This document shows positions 1 to 9,142 of a stretch of DNA of 44,669 nt, in pieces. The number at the start of each line of letters is the position of its first letter. The stretch's first letter is position 1. The translations under genes were made by a program, and so were the position numbers. The stretch is from contig CADATP010000010.1 of the NCBI GenBank assembly GCA_902790935.1, positions 1 through 44,669 of the forward strand. Direction: 5' to 3'. The notes under the pieces were generated by a model. It was not told where the DNA came from. It was given only the letters and a program-made list of their open reading frames with translations, and made no database searches. The DNA is from an uncultured Lachnospiraceae bacterium. Its GTDB lineage: Bacteria; Bacillota; Clostridia; Lachnospirales; Lachnospiraceae.

Positions 1-740
1 GTGTATATTCCGTAGAGGAATCCGCCTATAGCAGATACAACTCCGATCATAGTAGCTATACGTAGCGGTTTTATTGAAAAGGCGGTAAAACCGTTAAACC
101 AAAGTCCGAAGAGCTTGCTTAAGGTGTAACCGCTGGTTCCCACTTCTCTTTCCCTGTGGTTAACATTGACATTGGTTATATTCTTGGTTGAGCGAAGGAC
201 AAGGCCTATTACGTAAGGATATGAATTCTCGTATCTTATCATATCCTCCACAACAAACCTTCTTACCGCAAAGTAGCTGGAAACATAAAGTTCCTTCGGC
301 TTTCCCAGCATTACTCTCGTCATAAGATCGTTTACTCTGCTTCCGAAGTTTCTAAAGCCGGAGTGCTGCTTATGTTCGTATTTTGCGTATACGGCATCAA
401 AGCCTTCTTCAATCTTTTCAAGGAGCTTTCCGACTTCGCAGGCGGGTGTCTGTCCGTCGTCGTCAAGGCAGACGCATACATCTCCGTCCGCAGCTCTGAA
501 GCCCGCCATAAGAGCAGCATGCTGTCCAAAGTTTTTGGCAAAGGATATTCCGTGGATATATGGCTTTTCCTCGCACATTTTCTTTATGACTTTCGCAACG
601 CCGTCGGGAGAGCAGTCGTTAACAAGAAACAGGTCGTATTCATACTGCGGAAGAGTTTTCATAGTCTCCTCTACTTCGGAAACAACTTTGCCGATCGTAA
701 GCTCAGATCTGTAGCAAGGTATTATAAAGCTGATCTTCAT
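1..740 (-). CDS. GT2 family glycosyltransferase, DPM1/GtrB-like (3' end outside window)
   Basis: Reading the minus strand from the ATG at 740 gives an open frame that runs off the left edge, so about 246 residues are visible and the C-terminus is missing. The protein opens with a GT-A nucleotide-sugar fold (FIIPCYRSE near residue 5), has a DDD metal-binding triplet in CLDDDGQTP near residue 95, and reaches a hydrophobic segment at the edge (TMIGVVSAIGGFLYGIYT). That is the layout of polyprenyl-phosphate-dependent GT2 enzymes with C-terminal membrane helices, such as GtrB or ArnC. It probably moves a sugar from a nucleotide donor to undecaprenyl phosphate or a lipid-linked glycan on the inner membrane face. 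The ATG directly abuts the TAA of the next gene upstream (741), so the two are translationally coupled. The fold is clear; donor and acceptor are unknown. Confidence 0.85.
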   Translation of the reverse strand, partial: MKISFIIPCYRSELTIGKVVSEVEETMKTLPQYEYDLFLVNDCSPDGVAKVIKKMCEEKPYIHGISFAKNFGQHAALMAGFRAADGDVCVCLDDDGQTPACEVGKLLEKIEEGFDAVYAKYEHKQHSGFRNFGSRVNDLMTRVMLGKPKELYVSSYFAVRRFVVEDMIRYENSYPYVIGLVLRSTKNITNVNVNHREREVGTSGYTLSKLFGLWFNGFTAFSIKPLRIATMIGVVSAIGGFLYGIY

Positions 741-1691
741 TTATAAATCCTTCTCTTTCATGATACTTTTCTTATGGTCATAGACCCTTGTAAATCTATA
801 TTCAAAATCTTTAATATCCTTTGAATTAACTACCGAGAGCATAAATCCCGTAAAGAAGGACTGTACTCCCGCAATTCCGATAAATCCGCTCGCTATAAGA
901 GTAGGAAATCTTGGAACAAGCCCCGTCTCAAAGTACTCTATTACGATAGGGATCATAAGTCCTACGGCGATAAGCGCAAGCACAAGGGCTATAAGCCCGA
1001 AGAAATTAAAAGGCCTGTAGTTTTTATAAAGGGTAAACATCTTTCTTATAACCTTCATTCCGTCGGAGAAGGTATTAAGCTTTGATACGCTTCCGTCAGG
1101 TCTGTCGCGGTAGGTTGCAACAACATTTTCCACCTGCATATTGTAATTTACGGCATGTATCGTCATCTCCGTCTCTATCTCAAATCCTTTTGAGAAAACG
1201 GGGAAGGTCTTTACAAACTCAAATGAAAAAGCCCTGTATCCCGTCATGATATCTCTTATATCCGACTTAAAAAGAGAATTGATGGCCCATCTCATTAAGC
1301 TGTTTCCGAAATTATGAAAAGGCCTCTTATTCTCCGTAAAATAGGTTGAGGAAAGCCTGTCTCCAACAACCATATCTGCGTTATGCTTAAGTACAAGGTC
1401 CGTCATCTCTCTTGCAGTAGAAAGGTCGTAGGTATCGTCTCCATCGATCATCAGATAGCACTCCGCGTTGATCTCGCGAAACATACGCCTTATTACATTT
1501 CCCTTGCCCTGTTTATATTCGTTTCTCACAACGGCCCCGGCAGCCCTTGCAATCTCCTCGGTCCTGTCCTTTGAATTGTTGTTGTAAACGTATATAACAG
1601 CCTCCGGCAGCGCCGCCTTTGCATCTTTTATAACTTTTTCAATTGTCTGCTCCTCATTGTAGCAGGGTATCAATACCGCAATCTTATCCAT
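741..1691 (-). CDS. GT2 family glycosyltransferase with C-terminal membrane helices
   Basis: 316 residues. The N-terminal GT2 domain shows AVLIPCYNEEQTI at the start and a DGDD metal/nucleotide motif (LMIDGDDTYD, near residue 84). Two hydrophobic segments follow (about residues 228-250 and 265-290), then a basic C-terminal tail. The family resembles dolichyl/polyprenyl-phosphate mannose or glucose synthases. It is followed without a gap by a second GT2 gene (740) and lies at the promoter-distal end of the polysaccharide cluster. It likely makes or transfers a lipid-linked sugar used by the GT-C-like membrane proteins nearby. The substrate cannot be read from the sequence. Confidence 0.88.
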   Translation of the reverse strand: MDKIAVLIPCYNEEQTIEKVIKDAKAALPEAVIYVYNNNSKDRTEEIARAAGAVVRNEYKQGKGNVIRRMFREINAECYLMIDGDDTYDLSTAREMTDLVLKHNADMVVGDRLSSTYFTENKRPFHNFGNSLMRWAINSLFKSDIRDIMTGYRAFSFEFVKTFPVFSKGFEIETEMTIHAVNYNMQVENVVATYRDRPDGSVSKLNTFSDGMKVIRKMFTLYKNYRPFNFFGLIALVLALIAVGLMIPIVIEYFETGLVPRFPTLIASGFIGIAGVQSFFTGFMLSVVNSKDIKDFEYRFTRVYDHKKSIMKEKDL

Positions 1692-1798
1692 TATCAGACT
1701 CCCTTTAAAATATTCAAACCCAATTCTAACTTAATTTGCCGTATTTGGGCGCATCCTTAACAAAACTTAATAATACCGGCTTATTTCCTCCTGCCAGG

Positions 1799-3229
1799 TT
1801 AAAATCCTTTAACACTTACTATTTCGCCAAGCCTTTTATCATATATCGTGATGGTCATAAAGTTGCCATAACTGTACGTCGATTCGTCATTTATCATAAT
1901 GTTTTCGCGGGACAGGTAATCTCCTTCGTAAAGGATTCTGAGCGTATTCATATTCCCGAGTTCTTGAATATACGGTTCTTGGCCCTTTACATTCTCATAA
2001 ACCTTTGTAAGCCTTCCGTCTTCAAAAATCCACTTTCCGCCTTTTTCATATTCTTCGTATGTCATGCCGAGGATAGAAAGCGGTTCGTAGTATATGTTGT
2101 TTCGATCTATGTAATCGCCCTCAAGACTTATTACGGAAATAAAATCCTCACCGGCCCCGATCATGCTGCAAAGAGCGCAGAGATCTTCCGCAACCTTCAT
2201 GTCGTTTATGTAATCTTCTCTATTGAAGTTTTCCAGATCTTCGTCCCACTGATAATATCTTTCGTCGCCTCTATGATCCGGAAGATTGTAGCATTCAAAC
2301 TCGTCTTTCAAAAAAAGCTCAACTTTTTTAGCCCCGTTTGCATTGAGGTGTCTCAAGTCATAGAAATCATTACTGTAATCAAATCCGACTTTATGCCTTA
2401 ATCTGTTGAAATCGTAAAAGGTTATGCCCTTTTCCTCGCAGTATTTATTGACAAAATCCATTTTTCTCTGATCTTCACCGGATATATCGTAGGGCAATAC
2501 AACAAATACAAGTTCAAATCCTTTACTTTGAGATAAGCTATACATATTGTCAAGCCACTTTATCTTTGAATCGGAGGGCGCTATCGGACTAACATCTCCG
2601 TCAGAATCTGACGGCTCGTAAGCCTCTCCCGTACCCCAATTCATTTTCTCACCGCGGACAAAGTCATTTAACTTATACTTGTAAAAATCATACTTTTTTA
2701 GTTCCCTGTATCTAGTGTGTATTATAGGAAATCTTATAATATAATCCTGCCTATTATCCTTTTCAACGTATTCGTTAACCATTTTTACCTGTAAGTCCGG
2801 TGCCGGCATAGAAAGATAATTTCTATATTCATTTCCAACAATATTATGGCGTTCGAATACAATTCCGTATAAATCCACACACACAACTTTTGGGGATTGT
2901 GTTCTCAGCAAATACTTGAGATAGTAATAAGTCGATGTTGTATCCTGACCGGAAACAGCCATATCAAAGCAGGCCCAGCCTTTATCTTCCCAGAAATACG
3001 CAGGGTTAAATCCATTATAGGCATGGCTGCTTCCCATAAAAACAACATCAATAAGGTCTTTATCCGTAGCCTTAAGCATTTCGACGCTGGAAAGATAATC
3101 TCCTGTTGTATCTTTCCATTTGAGGACTTTGTATGTCCCCCAAATGCAAAGAAATACAATCACTGCAAATGCCGAGGTAGCGCATATTCTTTTAATCCGC
3201 CTTTTAGCGGTTGTATCAATACTTCTCAT
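1799..3229 (-). CDS. SGNH/DltD-like O-acyltransferase partner protein
   Basis: 476 residues with a single N-terminal membrane anchor (about residues 16-35) and an extracytoplasmic SGNH-like domain. The nucleophile block reads VFMGSSHAYNGFNP near residue 65, and the His/Asp block reads YDLRHLNANG near residue 292 (D-x-x-H). Such anchored proteins (DltD, AlgJ/AlgX-like) work with MBOAT membrane acyltransferases to O-acylate a surface glycan. The MBOAT gene lies immediately upstream with a 9-bp gap if the ORF stop at 3239 is used, so the two form an acylation pair. The C-terminal ~130 residues lie beyond the SGNH core and I do not recognise them. The acyl group (probably acetyl) and the acceptor glycan are inferred. 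Confidence 0.8.
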   Translation of the reverse strand: MRSIDTTAKRRIKRICATSAFAVIVFLCIWGTYKVLKWKDTTGDYLSSVEMLKATDKDLIDVVFMGSSHAYNGFNPAYFWEDKGWACFDMAVSGQDTTSTYYYLKYLLRTQSPKVVCVDLYGIVFERHNIVGNEYRNYLSMPAPDLQVKMVNEYVEKDNRQDYIIRFPIIHTRYRELKKYDFYKYKLNDFVRGEKMNWGTGEAYEPSDSDGDVSPIAPSDSKIKWLDNMYSLSQSKGFELVFVVLPYDISGEDQRKMDFVNKYCEEKGITFYDFNRLRHKVGFDYSNDFYDLRHLNANGAKKVELFLKDEFECYNLPDHRGDERYYQWDEDLENFNREDYINDMKVAEDLCALCSMIGAGEDFISVISLEGDYIDRNNIYYEPLSILGMTYEEYEKGGKWIFEDGRLTKVYENVKGQEPYIQELGNMNTLRILYEGDYLSRENIMINDESTYSYGNFMTITIYDKRLGEIVSVKGF

Positions 3230-3238
3230 ATATGCCTC

Positions 3239-4723
3239 TTAGAAATCAAAATATATAAACTTTCCGGAATCAAAGTCCGTTCCGTATTCGCCAAATACTA
3301 TTATCGAAAGTATCAGCAATATAAATACTGCCCATCTGAATATCATATCCTGGCTGTATAAAAAATCTCCGACATCAAGGCCTTTTTTATATCTGATGAG
3401 AGAAACAATAATAAGGAGCAACACTGCACCGAGCAAAATCATCATCTCTCTGTAATCAAGCCCCCAATTAAGGAGAGATTCATCAAAAATGACCCAGGGG
3501 TTAAAGTGGGTAAACATCCTTTCGATATAGCTAAATGCCTGTTTTACGGAAGAGGCCCTAAAAAAGATCCAAGCAAAGCCTACAAGTAAATCCGTAAGCA
3601 GAATCTGCCCAACCTTATATCCGGCGGTATCTTTGTTTAATCCTAAGATTTTTCCGGTCTTTTCTCTTGCAGGCTTAAGTAAATCTCCGATTACCTGGTA
3701 AAGTCCGTGTAAGCCTCCCCAGATAGCAAAACTCCAGGAAGCTCCGTGCCAGAGTCCGCTGACAATGAATGTAACAAAGATATTTAAATACTTTCTTGCC
3801 TTTCCTTTTCTGTTTCCACCAAGAGGTATATATACATAATCTCTAAACCAGGTAGATAGAGAAATATGCCATCTATGCCAGAAATCTCCGACGCTTGTCG
3901 CAAAGTAAGGAGTGTTGAAATTCTCCATAAGCTCAAAGCCCATTACGCTTGCCGCACCAATGGCTATTGCGGAATAACCCGCAAAATCTGCATAAATCTG
4001 AAGAGAAAAACCGGCGGCTCCAAAGACAGCCTCTACAGTTCCGATACGATAGATATTCTTGAAGATTTCATCCACCATTATTGAAACTCTGTCTGCAACA
4101 ACCATTTTTAGAAAAAGTCCCCAGAGCATCATTCCAAATCCGGAAACAGCCTTTTCGTAGGAGACCATCTTCTTTTCACCGATTTCATTAATCTGAGACA
4201 AGAGATTTTTGCTTCTCTCAATCGGTCCCGCAACAAGCTGGGGAAAGAAGCTTACAAAAAGCGCGTACCTGATAAAGTTTCTCTCAGCCTTAATATCCCC
4301 TCTGTAAACATCAATACAATATCCCACAGCCTGGAAGGTATAGAAAGATATTCCAACCGGAAGAAGGAAATCAAAAGGATTATCTATAACACCTATCTTA
4401 AATACAGAAAGTATTTTGCTTACATTTTCCAAAAAGAAACCAAAATATTTAAAGAAAAAAAGAAGTCCAAAATTAAGCACAAGACCCAACACCAAGAAAA
4501 GTTTCTTTTTGGACAAGGCATCTGCTTTTCCGATAAGAAGTCCGGCGGCGTAGGTAACTACCGTCGTAAACAAGATAAGCACAACGTACTTATAGTTCCA
4601 GCTCATATAAAAGTAATAGCTTGCCAAAAGAAGCCATATAGGTTTTATCTTTTTAGGAAGGAGTAGATATAAGCCTGCCACTATCGGAAAAAATATAAGA
4701 AACGGAATCGAATTAAACAGCAT
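3239..4723 (-). CDS. MBOAT family membrane-bound O-acyltransferase (AlgI/DltB-like)
   Basis: A polytopic membrane protein of about 494 residues with the MBOAT signature: FFPQLVAGPIERSKNL in the first half, DFAGYSAIAIG and FWHRWHISLSTWFRDYVYIP in the middle, then GLWHGASWSFAIWGGLHG with the conserved active-site histidine. It takes an acyl donor from the cytoplasmic side and passes it to the SGNH partner encoded just downstream. A longer start at 4744 exists, but the ATG at 4723 (MLFNSIPFLIFFP) fits the family's usual N-terminus. It also has an AAGGGA ribosome-binding site about 7 nt upstream, formed from the codons of the longer frame. This is one of two MBOAT genes in the locus; the other is at 12060-13550. 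Confidence 0.93.
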   Translation of the reverse strand: MLFNSIPFLIFFPIVAGLYLLLPKKIKPIWLLLASYYFYMSWNYKYVVLILFTTVVTYAAGLLIGKADALSKKKLFLVLGLVLNFGLLFFFKYFGFFLENVSKILSVFKIGVIDNPFDFLLPVGISFYTFQAVGYCIDVYRGDIKAERNFIRYALFVSFFPQLVAGPIERSKNLLSQINEIGEKKMVSYEKAVSGFGMMLWGLFLKMVVADRVSIMVDEIFKNIYRIGTVEAVFGAAGFSLQIYADFAGYSAIAIGAASVMGFELMENFNTPYFATSVGDFWHRWHISLSTWFRDYVYIPLGGNRKGKARKYLNIFVTFIVSGLWHGASWSFAIWGGLHGLYQVIGDLLKPAREKTGKILGLNKDTAGYKVGQILLTDLLVGFAWIFFRASSVKQAFSYIERMFTHFNPWVIFDESLLNWGLDYREMMILLGAVLLLIIVSLIRYKKGLDVGDFLYSQDMIFRWAVFILLILSIIVFGEYGTDFDSGKFIYFDF

Positions 4724-4879
4724 TTTTAGTTCCCTTTTATTCATTTTTCATTATTAACATAATCTGTTTTATTTTACCATAAAAAGTCCCCTAAAACCAC
4801 ATTTTTGACTAATATATAGCCTCAAAAATTGGCAATTTAATAATTGAATTTCTATATCAAAAAAATTATTATTTTGTCT

Positions 4880-7021
4880 ATGAAAAACAAATCATTTAAA
4901 CAACTGCTTATCATATTCATTTCACTTACGGTTCTTTTGATTCCCGGAATAATCTTTCTTTTAACAAAAGGCCCTGTTTTATCCGATTCTATTTCGGATG
5001 AAATATGCCTTATAAACGAAATATCCTCCGGAAAAAGTGTATATTACTTTACGGGAGAAGCTAAGCTGCATAATCTGCTTCTTTTGGTTCCCAGATTTTT
5101 CGCATCGCTTTTCTGGACAGGCTTTGCCGACTGGAAGATTGCCCTTCTTAAGGGATTTCTCTACCCTTATGCGATCTTTGTGCTCATTCTAACGGCTGTC
5201 TGCGTTTTTATTAAATCTGACAAGTATGTCCTTCGATTAATTCCCGTTTTGGCAGGAGTTATTTTAAGTTCCCTGTTTTTGTTTCTGCTTCCCGCACGTT
5301 CATTTCAGGGATTTTTCGGTAAAGAATCTCAAAGCCTTGACGAAGTGTATAATCTTTACAGTTTTCTTTCGGAGAACAATATCAAAAATGTTTACTCAAC
5401 TTACCCCGCCACAAACCTTATAAGAGTATTATCGGATGGTGATATTACCCTTTACCCTATAGCCTCATATAACGACCGCAGGATCAGCCCGGAGTATAAA
5501 TACCCCGAAATGATTTCAGACAATATAAGTCTGACATCCGACCCTTTTTATATGGTGTATTCCAAAGAAGACGAAGAAGTTCTTATTGGTTCAAGAAGGA
5601 ACCTTCTTGGAAAATGTGAATATGCCGGTACTTCTTTTGTTATTTATTCGTATTATTACTCAGACTATGTATTTGACGAAAGACTTATTACTGACCTTTT
5701 GGAATTTAAGGAGTTTGGAGGGGGCGCGGAATACGAAACATACTTTTTGTCTATGTACGACATAAGATCTTATTCCGACGAAATCCTCGACTATATGACG
5801 GGAGAAGATACATACATCTTTTCAAAGTACACTTCTTCAAAACCTTCAGAAAGATATTTTGACATATTTAATGCACTTATCCTTAAATCCGGCGATACCA
5901 AGAAAGTTCTTTGGGGAATCGACCCGATGATCATATATGAACTTACTGAAAGCGATATGGGCTTTAGAACATATGTTGACCAGCATATTACAAGAAACGT
6001 TAAAAACCATCCCGAAATCACATTCAGAATATTCTTCCCTCCTCACAGCCTTTCGTATTATTCGAAATACTCCGAGGAGGAAAGAAGCAGTATTGCAAAA
6101 TACTACGGATTTATTGTTGATGATCTGAAAGATTATTCCAATATCCTTTGGGATTTTCCGGGCGATATCGAATGGATTTACAGCAATCCATATCTTTTTG
6201 AGAAAGAGAACGATGCAGAAACTGTCGCTGACGCAAATATTTCCGCTTTTATAGGGCATCTTCTCTCCGGAAGCTTCGCTTCCACTGCTTCCGGAATAGG
6301 AAGCAGAGCCGGAATGCTACAAAAGCTTGTCTGTGAATATAAACCGGAAGATAGCATTACTTCCGATCTAAGCAACGTTAATGTTGTAATATTCGGCGAC
6401 AGCATATTCGACTACACGCATAACGATACATCAATTCAAGATGTTCTTTCAAACTTTTCCAAAGCGGATATGCTTTGCTACGCTATATGCGGCACTTCCG
6501 CAGCCGAATCCGCAGACGGTATACACGAGGCTTTTGGTGGTGAATTAAAATCTATAACGTCCCTAAAAAATGATATTAAGGCAATCGATAAACCCGGGGA
6601 CAAACTTGTTTTTATCATCGAATTTGGAATCAATGACTACATGTACAGCCTCCCGTTAGATAACCCGGAAAAGCAACCGGAACTTCACTCCTACAAAGGC
6701 TCTATACGCTATTATGTATCTGAGCTGAGAAAAGCCTACCCCGGATGTGAAATACTGCTTTTGTCCCCCGGTTATATCTATGTTTGCGATAACGGGAACC
6801 AAAGTATACTTGGCAATTCCCCGATCCTTTCCGACTATAGAAAAGCCTCTGCCGAATTGGCAGAGGAGCTTAGCGTAAATCGTATGGATTTAACCGAGTT
6901 AAAGTCTATTCCAAAGGAAAGCTACAGGGATTACCTGGTCGGCGATATGGTGCATTATAACGAGCTCGGCCGCCTTTATATCGGCAAGGAGCTTATCGAA
7001 TTTATCGCAGGAATGAAGTAA
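4880..7021 (+). CDS. Membrane-anchored protein with a canonical C-terminal SGNH/GDSL hydrolase and a second SGNH-like module
   Basis: About 713 residues from the ATG at 4880; a TTG start at 4844 would add 12, and neither has a clear Shine-Dalgarno. Residues about 10-140 hold three or four membrane segments. A soluble stretch (VYSTYPATNLIRV, FVIYSYYY) resembles the C-terminal domain of GT-C sugar transferases. A region near residues 330-430 (VLWGIDPM, TFRIFFPPHSLSYY) parallels the SGNH protein at 10907-12010 (VFWGVDTT, EFYIYFPPRSICYW). The C-terminal third is a textbook SGNH hydrolase: GDSIFDY with Ser508, GTSAAESADG, FGINDY, and DMVHYNELG with Asp689 and His692. It is one of only three plus-strand genes in the glycan locus. 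A role as a surface-glycan esterase or acyltransferase is inferred. Confidence 0.75.
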   Translation: MKNKSFKQLLIIFISLTVLLIPGIIFLLTKGPVLSDSISDEICLINEISSGKSVYYFTGEAKLHNLLLLVPRFFASLFWTGFADWKIALLKGFLYPYAIFVLILTAVCVFIKSDKYVLRLIPVLAGVILSSLFLFLLPARSFQGFFGKESQSLDEVYNLYSFLSENNIKNVYSTYPATNLIRVLSDGDITLYPIASYNDRRISPEYKYPEMISDNISLTSDPFYMVYSKEDEEVLIGSRRNLLGKCEYAGTSFVIYSYYYSDYVFDERLITDLLEFKEFGGGAEYETYFLSMYDIRSYSDEILDYMTGEDTYIFSKYTSSKPSERYFDIFNALILKSGDTKKVLWGIDPMIIYELTESDMGFRTYVDQHITRNVKNHPEITFRIFFPPHSLSYYSKYSEEERSSIAKYYGFIVDDLKDYSNILWDFPGDIEWIYSNPYLFEKENDAETVADANISAFIGHLLSGSFASTASGIGSRAGMLQKLVCEYKPEDSITSDLSNVNVVIFGDSIFDYTHNDTSIQDVLSNFSKADMLCYAICGTSAAESADGIHEAFGGELKSITSLKNDIKAIDKPGDKLVFIIEFGINDYMYSLPLDNPEKQPELHSYKGSIRYYVSELRKAYPGCEILLLSPGYIYVCDNGNQSILGNSPILSDYRKASAELAEELSVNRMDLTELKSIPKESYRDYLVGDMVHYNELGRLYIGKELIEFIAGMK

Positions 7022-7039
7022 CCATTGTATATAGGCTTT

Positions 7040-8290
7040 TTATCCGATCATAAAATATGTTTCGCCGGATACAAGCCTTGTAAAGAATATTGCTCCGCAG
7101 ACAATCTGGTAAGCAAACACAGCTCCGCAGACTGCGGCCGGGATCCACTTTCTCTCTTTAATAAATCCGTACCATTTCTTAAAGCTTGTAAGGTACAGGA
7201 AAAAGAGGGCTACGGAATAACCCCAAAGGAAGTTACCGTCCTTAGACCTGTGTCCGGTTTCGATAAGAAGGATTGCCTCGGCAAAACCAACGGCCGCCAT
7301 TACCAATGAAAAAATATAAGTCTTATCCCTAAGAGGAGATGTAAGCATCTTCTCTTTTTTGTATCCTTTATTCTCTTCTTGTTTAGGCGTCTTATTGCCC
7401 GCAAGTCTTATAAGCGTCTCAACTGCCAGACAAACAAATACCACTACCGGGAAAGCCACCGATAAAACCACGGTAACCTTTGGGTGGTCAGCGTGGAAAG
7501 AAAATGTCTCCATAAAAGATATCTTATATCCCGAGTCAGTATCTTCTCCGAAAAGCACGCTATTTTGCCAAAGAATAACCAGCATCGACGGTACAACGGT
7601 TATTCCCATCAAAAACGCTCTAAGAAACTTAACTTTGTTTTTAATCAAATCCCATAAAAGTTTCAAGGCAAGAGCCGGTGCAAATACGGTTAAAAAACTG
7701 GGCTTAACGAACGTAGTAAGGGCAAGCAGCAGCGCCAGGATAAGCCATCTCTTAAAGCTTATAGTTTTTTCCGCATAGTCTTTTTCATACTTTACGTAAA
7801 AATACATAAAGATAACAGCACAAAGCCGCATAACGATATATGTGGAATTATGCCAGACATTTGGCGACTGGTAACTTACGTACCTATACATCCCCGCCCA
7901 CTTTACAAAAAAGGGCATCACAAAGTTAAGAGCAAGAGCACCTGCGCAGGAAATACCATACCGGTCAGAAACAATAAGTTCAAGAAGCTTTTGCGTTGCA
8001 ATAACCGTTCCGGCAGCCACAAAGGCCAAAAATACCGCTATAAGTACAGTACCGCCCGCAATCTTGTATAAAAAAGCATATACAAAAGCAGTAAGACTGT
8101 AATACCAGCCGTCATCCACAACCATACTGATATGGTACGGGAGGTCTGACTCAAAAAGCAGCGAATCTCCGTACACCTGCTGAATTGACTGGTTGTAAAA
8201 TAGATACAGGCAAAGCCCGCCGTACAGGGCGCAGAGAATATAGAAAACTATTCTGATGGGTAATTCATTTATTGCTATCTGTTTTTTCAT
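7040..8290 (-). CDS. Polytopic membrane protein, GT-C-like, unknown function
   Basis: 416 residues with about ten hydrophobic segments beginning with IRIVFYILCALYGGLCLYLF. The first extracytoplasmic loop (residues about 40-60) carries ESDLPYHIS, an acidic-polar loop in the position where GT-C glycosyltransferases place their catalytic Asp/Glu. I do not recognise a named family. It lies 3 bp downstream of a GT2 gene (8294-9139), from which it is probably co-transcribed, and converges tail-to-tail with the SGNH gene ending at 7021. A glycosyltransferase or polymerase role is likely from context but not demonstrated by a diagnostic motif. Confidence 0.7.
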   Translation of the reverse strand: MKKQIAINELPIRIVFYILCALYGGLCLYLFYNQSIQQVYGDSLLFESDLPYHISMVVDDGWYYSLTAFVYAFLYKIAGGTVLIAVFLAFVAAGTVIATQKLLELIVSDRYGISCAGALALNFVMPFFVKWAGMYRYVSYQSPNVWHNSTYIVMRLCAVIFMYFYVKYEKDYAEKTISFKRWLILALLLALTTFVKPSFLTVFAPALALKLLWDLIKNKVKFLRAFLMGITVVPSMLVILWQNSVLFGEDTDSGYKISFMETFSFHADHPKVTVVLSVAFPVVVFVCLAVETLIRLAGNKTPKQEENKGYKKEKMLTSPLRDKTYIFSLVMAAVGFAEAILLIETGHRSKDGNFLWGYSVALFFLYLTSFKKWYGFIKERKWIPAAVCGAVFAYQIVCGAIFFTRLVSGETYFMIG

Positions 8291-8293
8291 AGA

Positions 8294-9139
8294 CTATTTA
8301 CCAAGTAAAATCCTTGCATAGGGCGTAAGACTGAAAATTACCGCCGTAAGGAAATTGTAATTCTTTAAAAGATAATGGAAAAACTCACCAAAGGGTACTC
8401 CCTTGATGCTTTCCTTTTTCTTAAATCTTTCGATGCGCTTTAGGGAAGGATCGTTCCAGGTTCCGGTAGTCGGATTGTTAGGGCAAACTCCGACATATTC
8501 GTCTGAAACGTAGATTTCTCCGCCCCTTCTTCCAAGCATATACCCGTAATCAAAGTCACCCAGGGAATGGTTATAAACGCTGTCCATTATTCCGGTCTTT
8601 ACGAATAAATCCGTGGGAATAAGTACGCAGTTTGCGTTAAAAGTATTTACCTTTCTCCCCTCTCTGGAATCAGCTTTTACTATCCTGAATTTCGGAGCGA
8701 AATTGGACTTTCTCGCTATTCCGCCGTAGGAAAGGCTTGTAAGATCATCCTCGCAGGTAGGCCCTACAAAAATGGCGTTTCGGACGCCTTTTTCATTGTA
8801 CCTCCGGACAAGTCCCGAGATTGCTCCGTCGTAGAAATCTACGTCATCATTAAAAAGCATTATAAAATCAGGCTTTGCCTCATCAAGCAGCTCAAGGGCT
8901 CTCTTCATAGCAAGCCTCATTCCGCCTGTATAAAATGAATTCCCATCCCCCATTACAACATATGTGTTGTCAAGTTCGCTAAGGGCTTCCGGCGTCCCAT
9001 CCTTACTGTTGTCGTCGCAGATGACGAATTCGAATTCTATATCAGGATTTCCTTCCACCAAGCTTTTAAGCGCCTGAAGAGTCTTGTCTTTTCGATTAAA
9101 ACAGGTCGCAAGACCCATCACTTTTATCTTTTTGTCCAT
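8294..9139 (-). CDS. GT2 family glycosyltransferase
   Basis: 281 residues and soluble, with a GT-A fold: MGLATCFNRKDKTLQALKSL at the N-terminus, VICDDNSKDGT near residue 38 and MLFNDDVDFYDG near residue 95 in place of DxD. The sequence GDFDYGYMLGRRGG near residue 190 is typical of rhamnosyltransferase-like GT2 enzymes, where the ED/DY region carries the catalytic base. It adds one sugar to the lipid-linked repeat unit in the cytoplasm. It sits between two membrane-protein genes with gaps of 3 bp on each side, so it is clearly in the same operon. The specific sugar is unknown. Confidence 0.88.
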   Translation of the reverse strand: MDKKIKVMGLATCFNRKDKTLQALKSLVEGNPDIEFEFVICDDNSKDGTPEALSELDNTYVVMGDGNSFYTGGMRLAMKRALELLDEAKPDFIMLFNDDVDFYDGAISGLVRRYNEKGVRNAIFVGPTCEDDLTSLSYGGIARKSNFAPKFRIVKADSREGRKVNTFNANCVLIPTDLFVKTGIMDSVYNHSLGDFDYGYMLGRRGGEIYVSDEYVGVCPNNPTTGTWNDPSLKRIERFKKKESIKGVPFGEFFHYLLKNYNFLTAVIFSLTPYARILLGK

Positions 9140-9142
9140 CTT

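Noticed and set aside
1736-2401. 221-codon plus-strand open frame
   Set aside because: It lies opposite the SGNH gene, which has clear catalytic blocks; the plus-strand product shows no family features.
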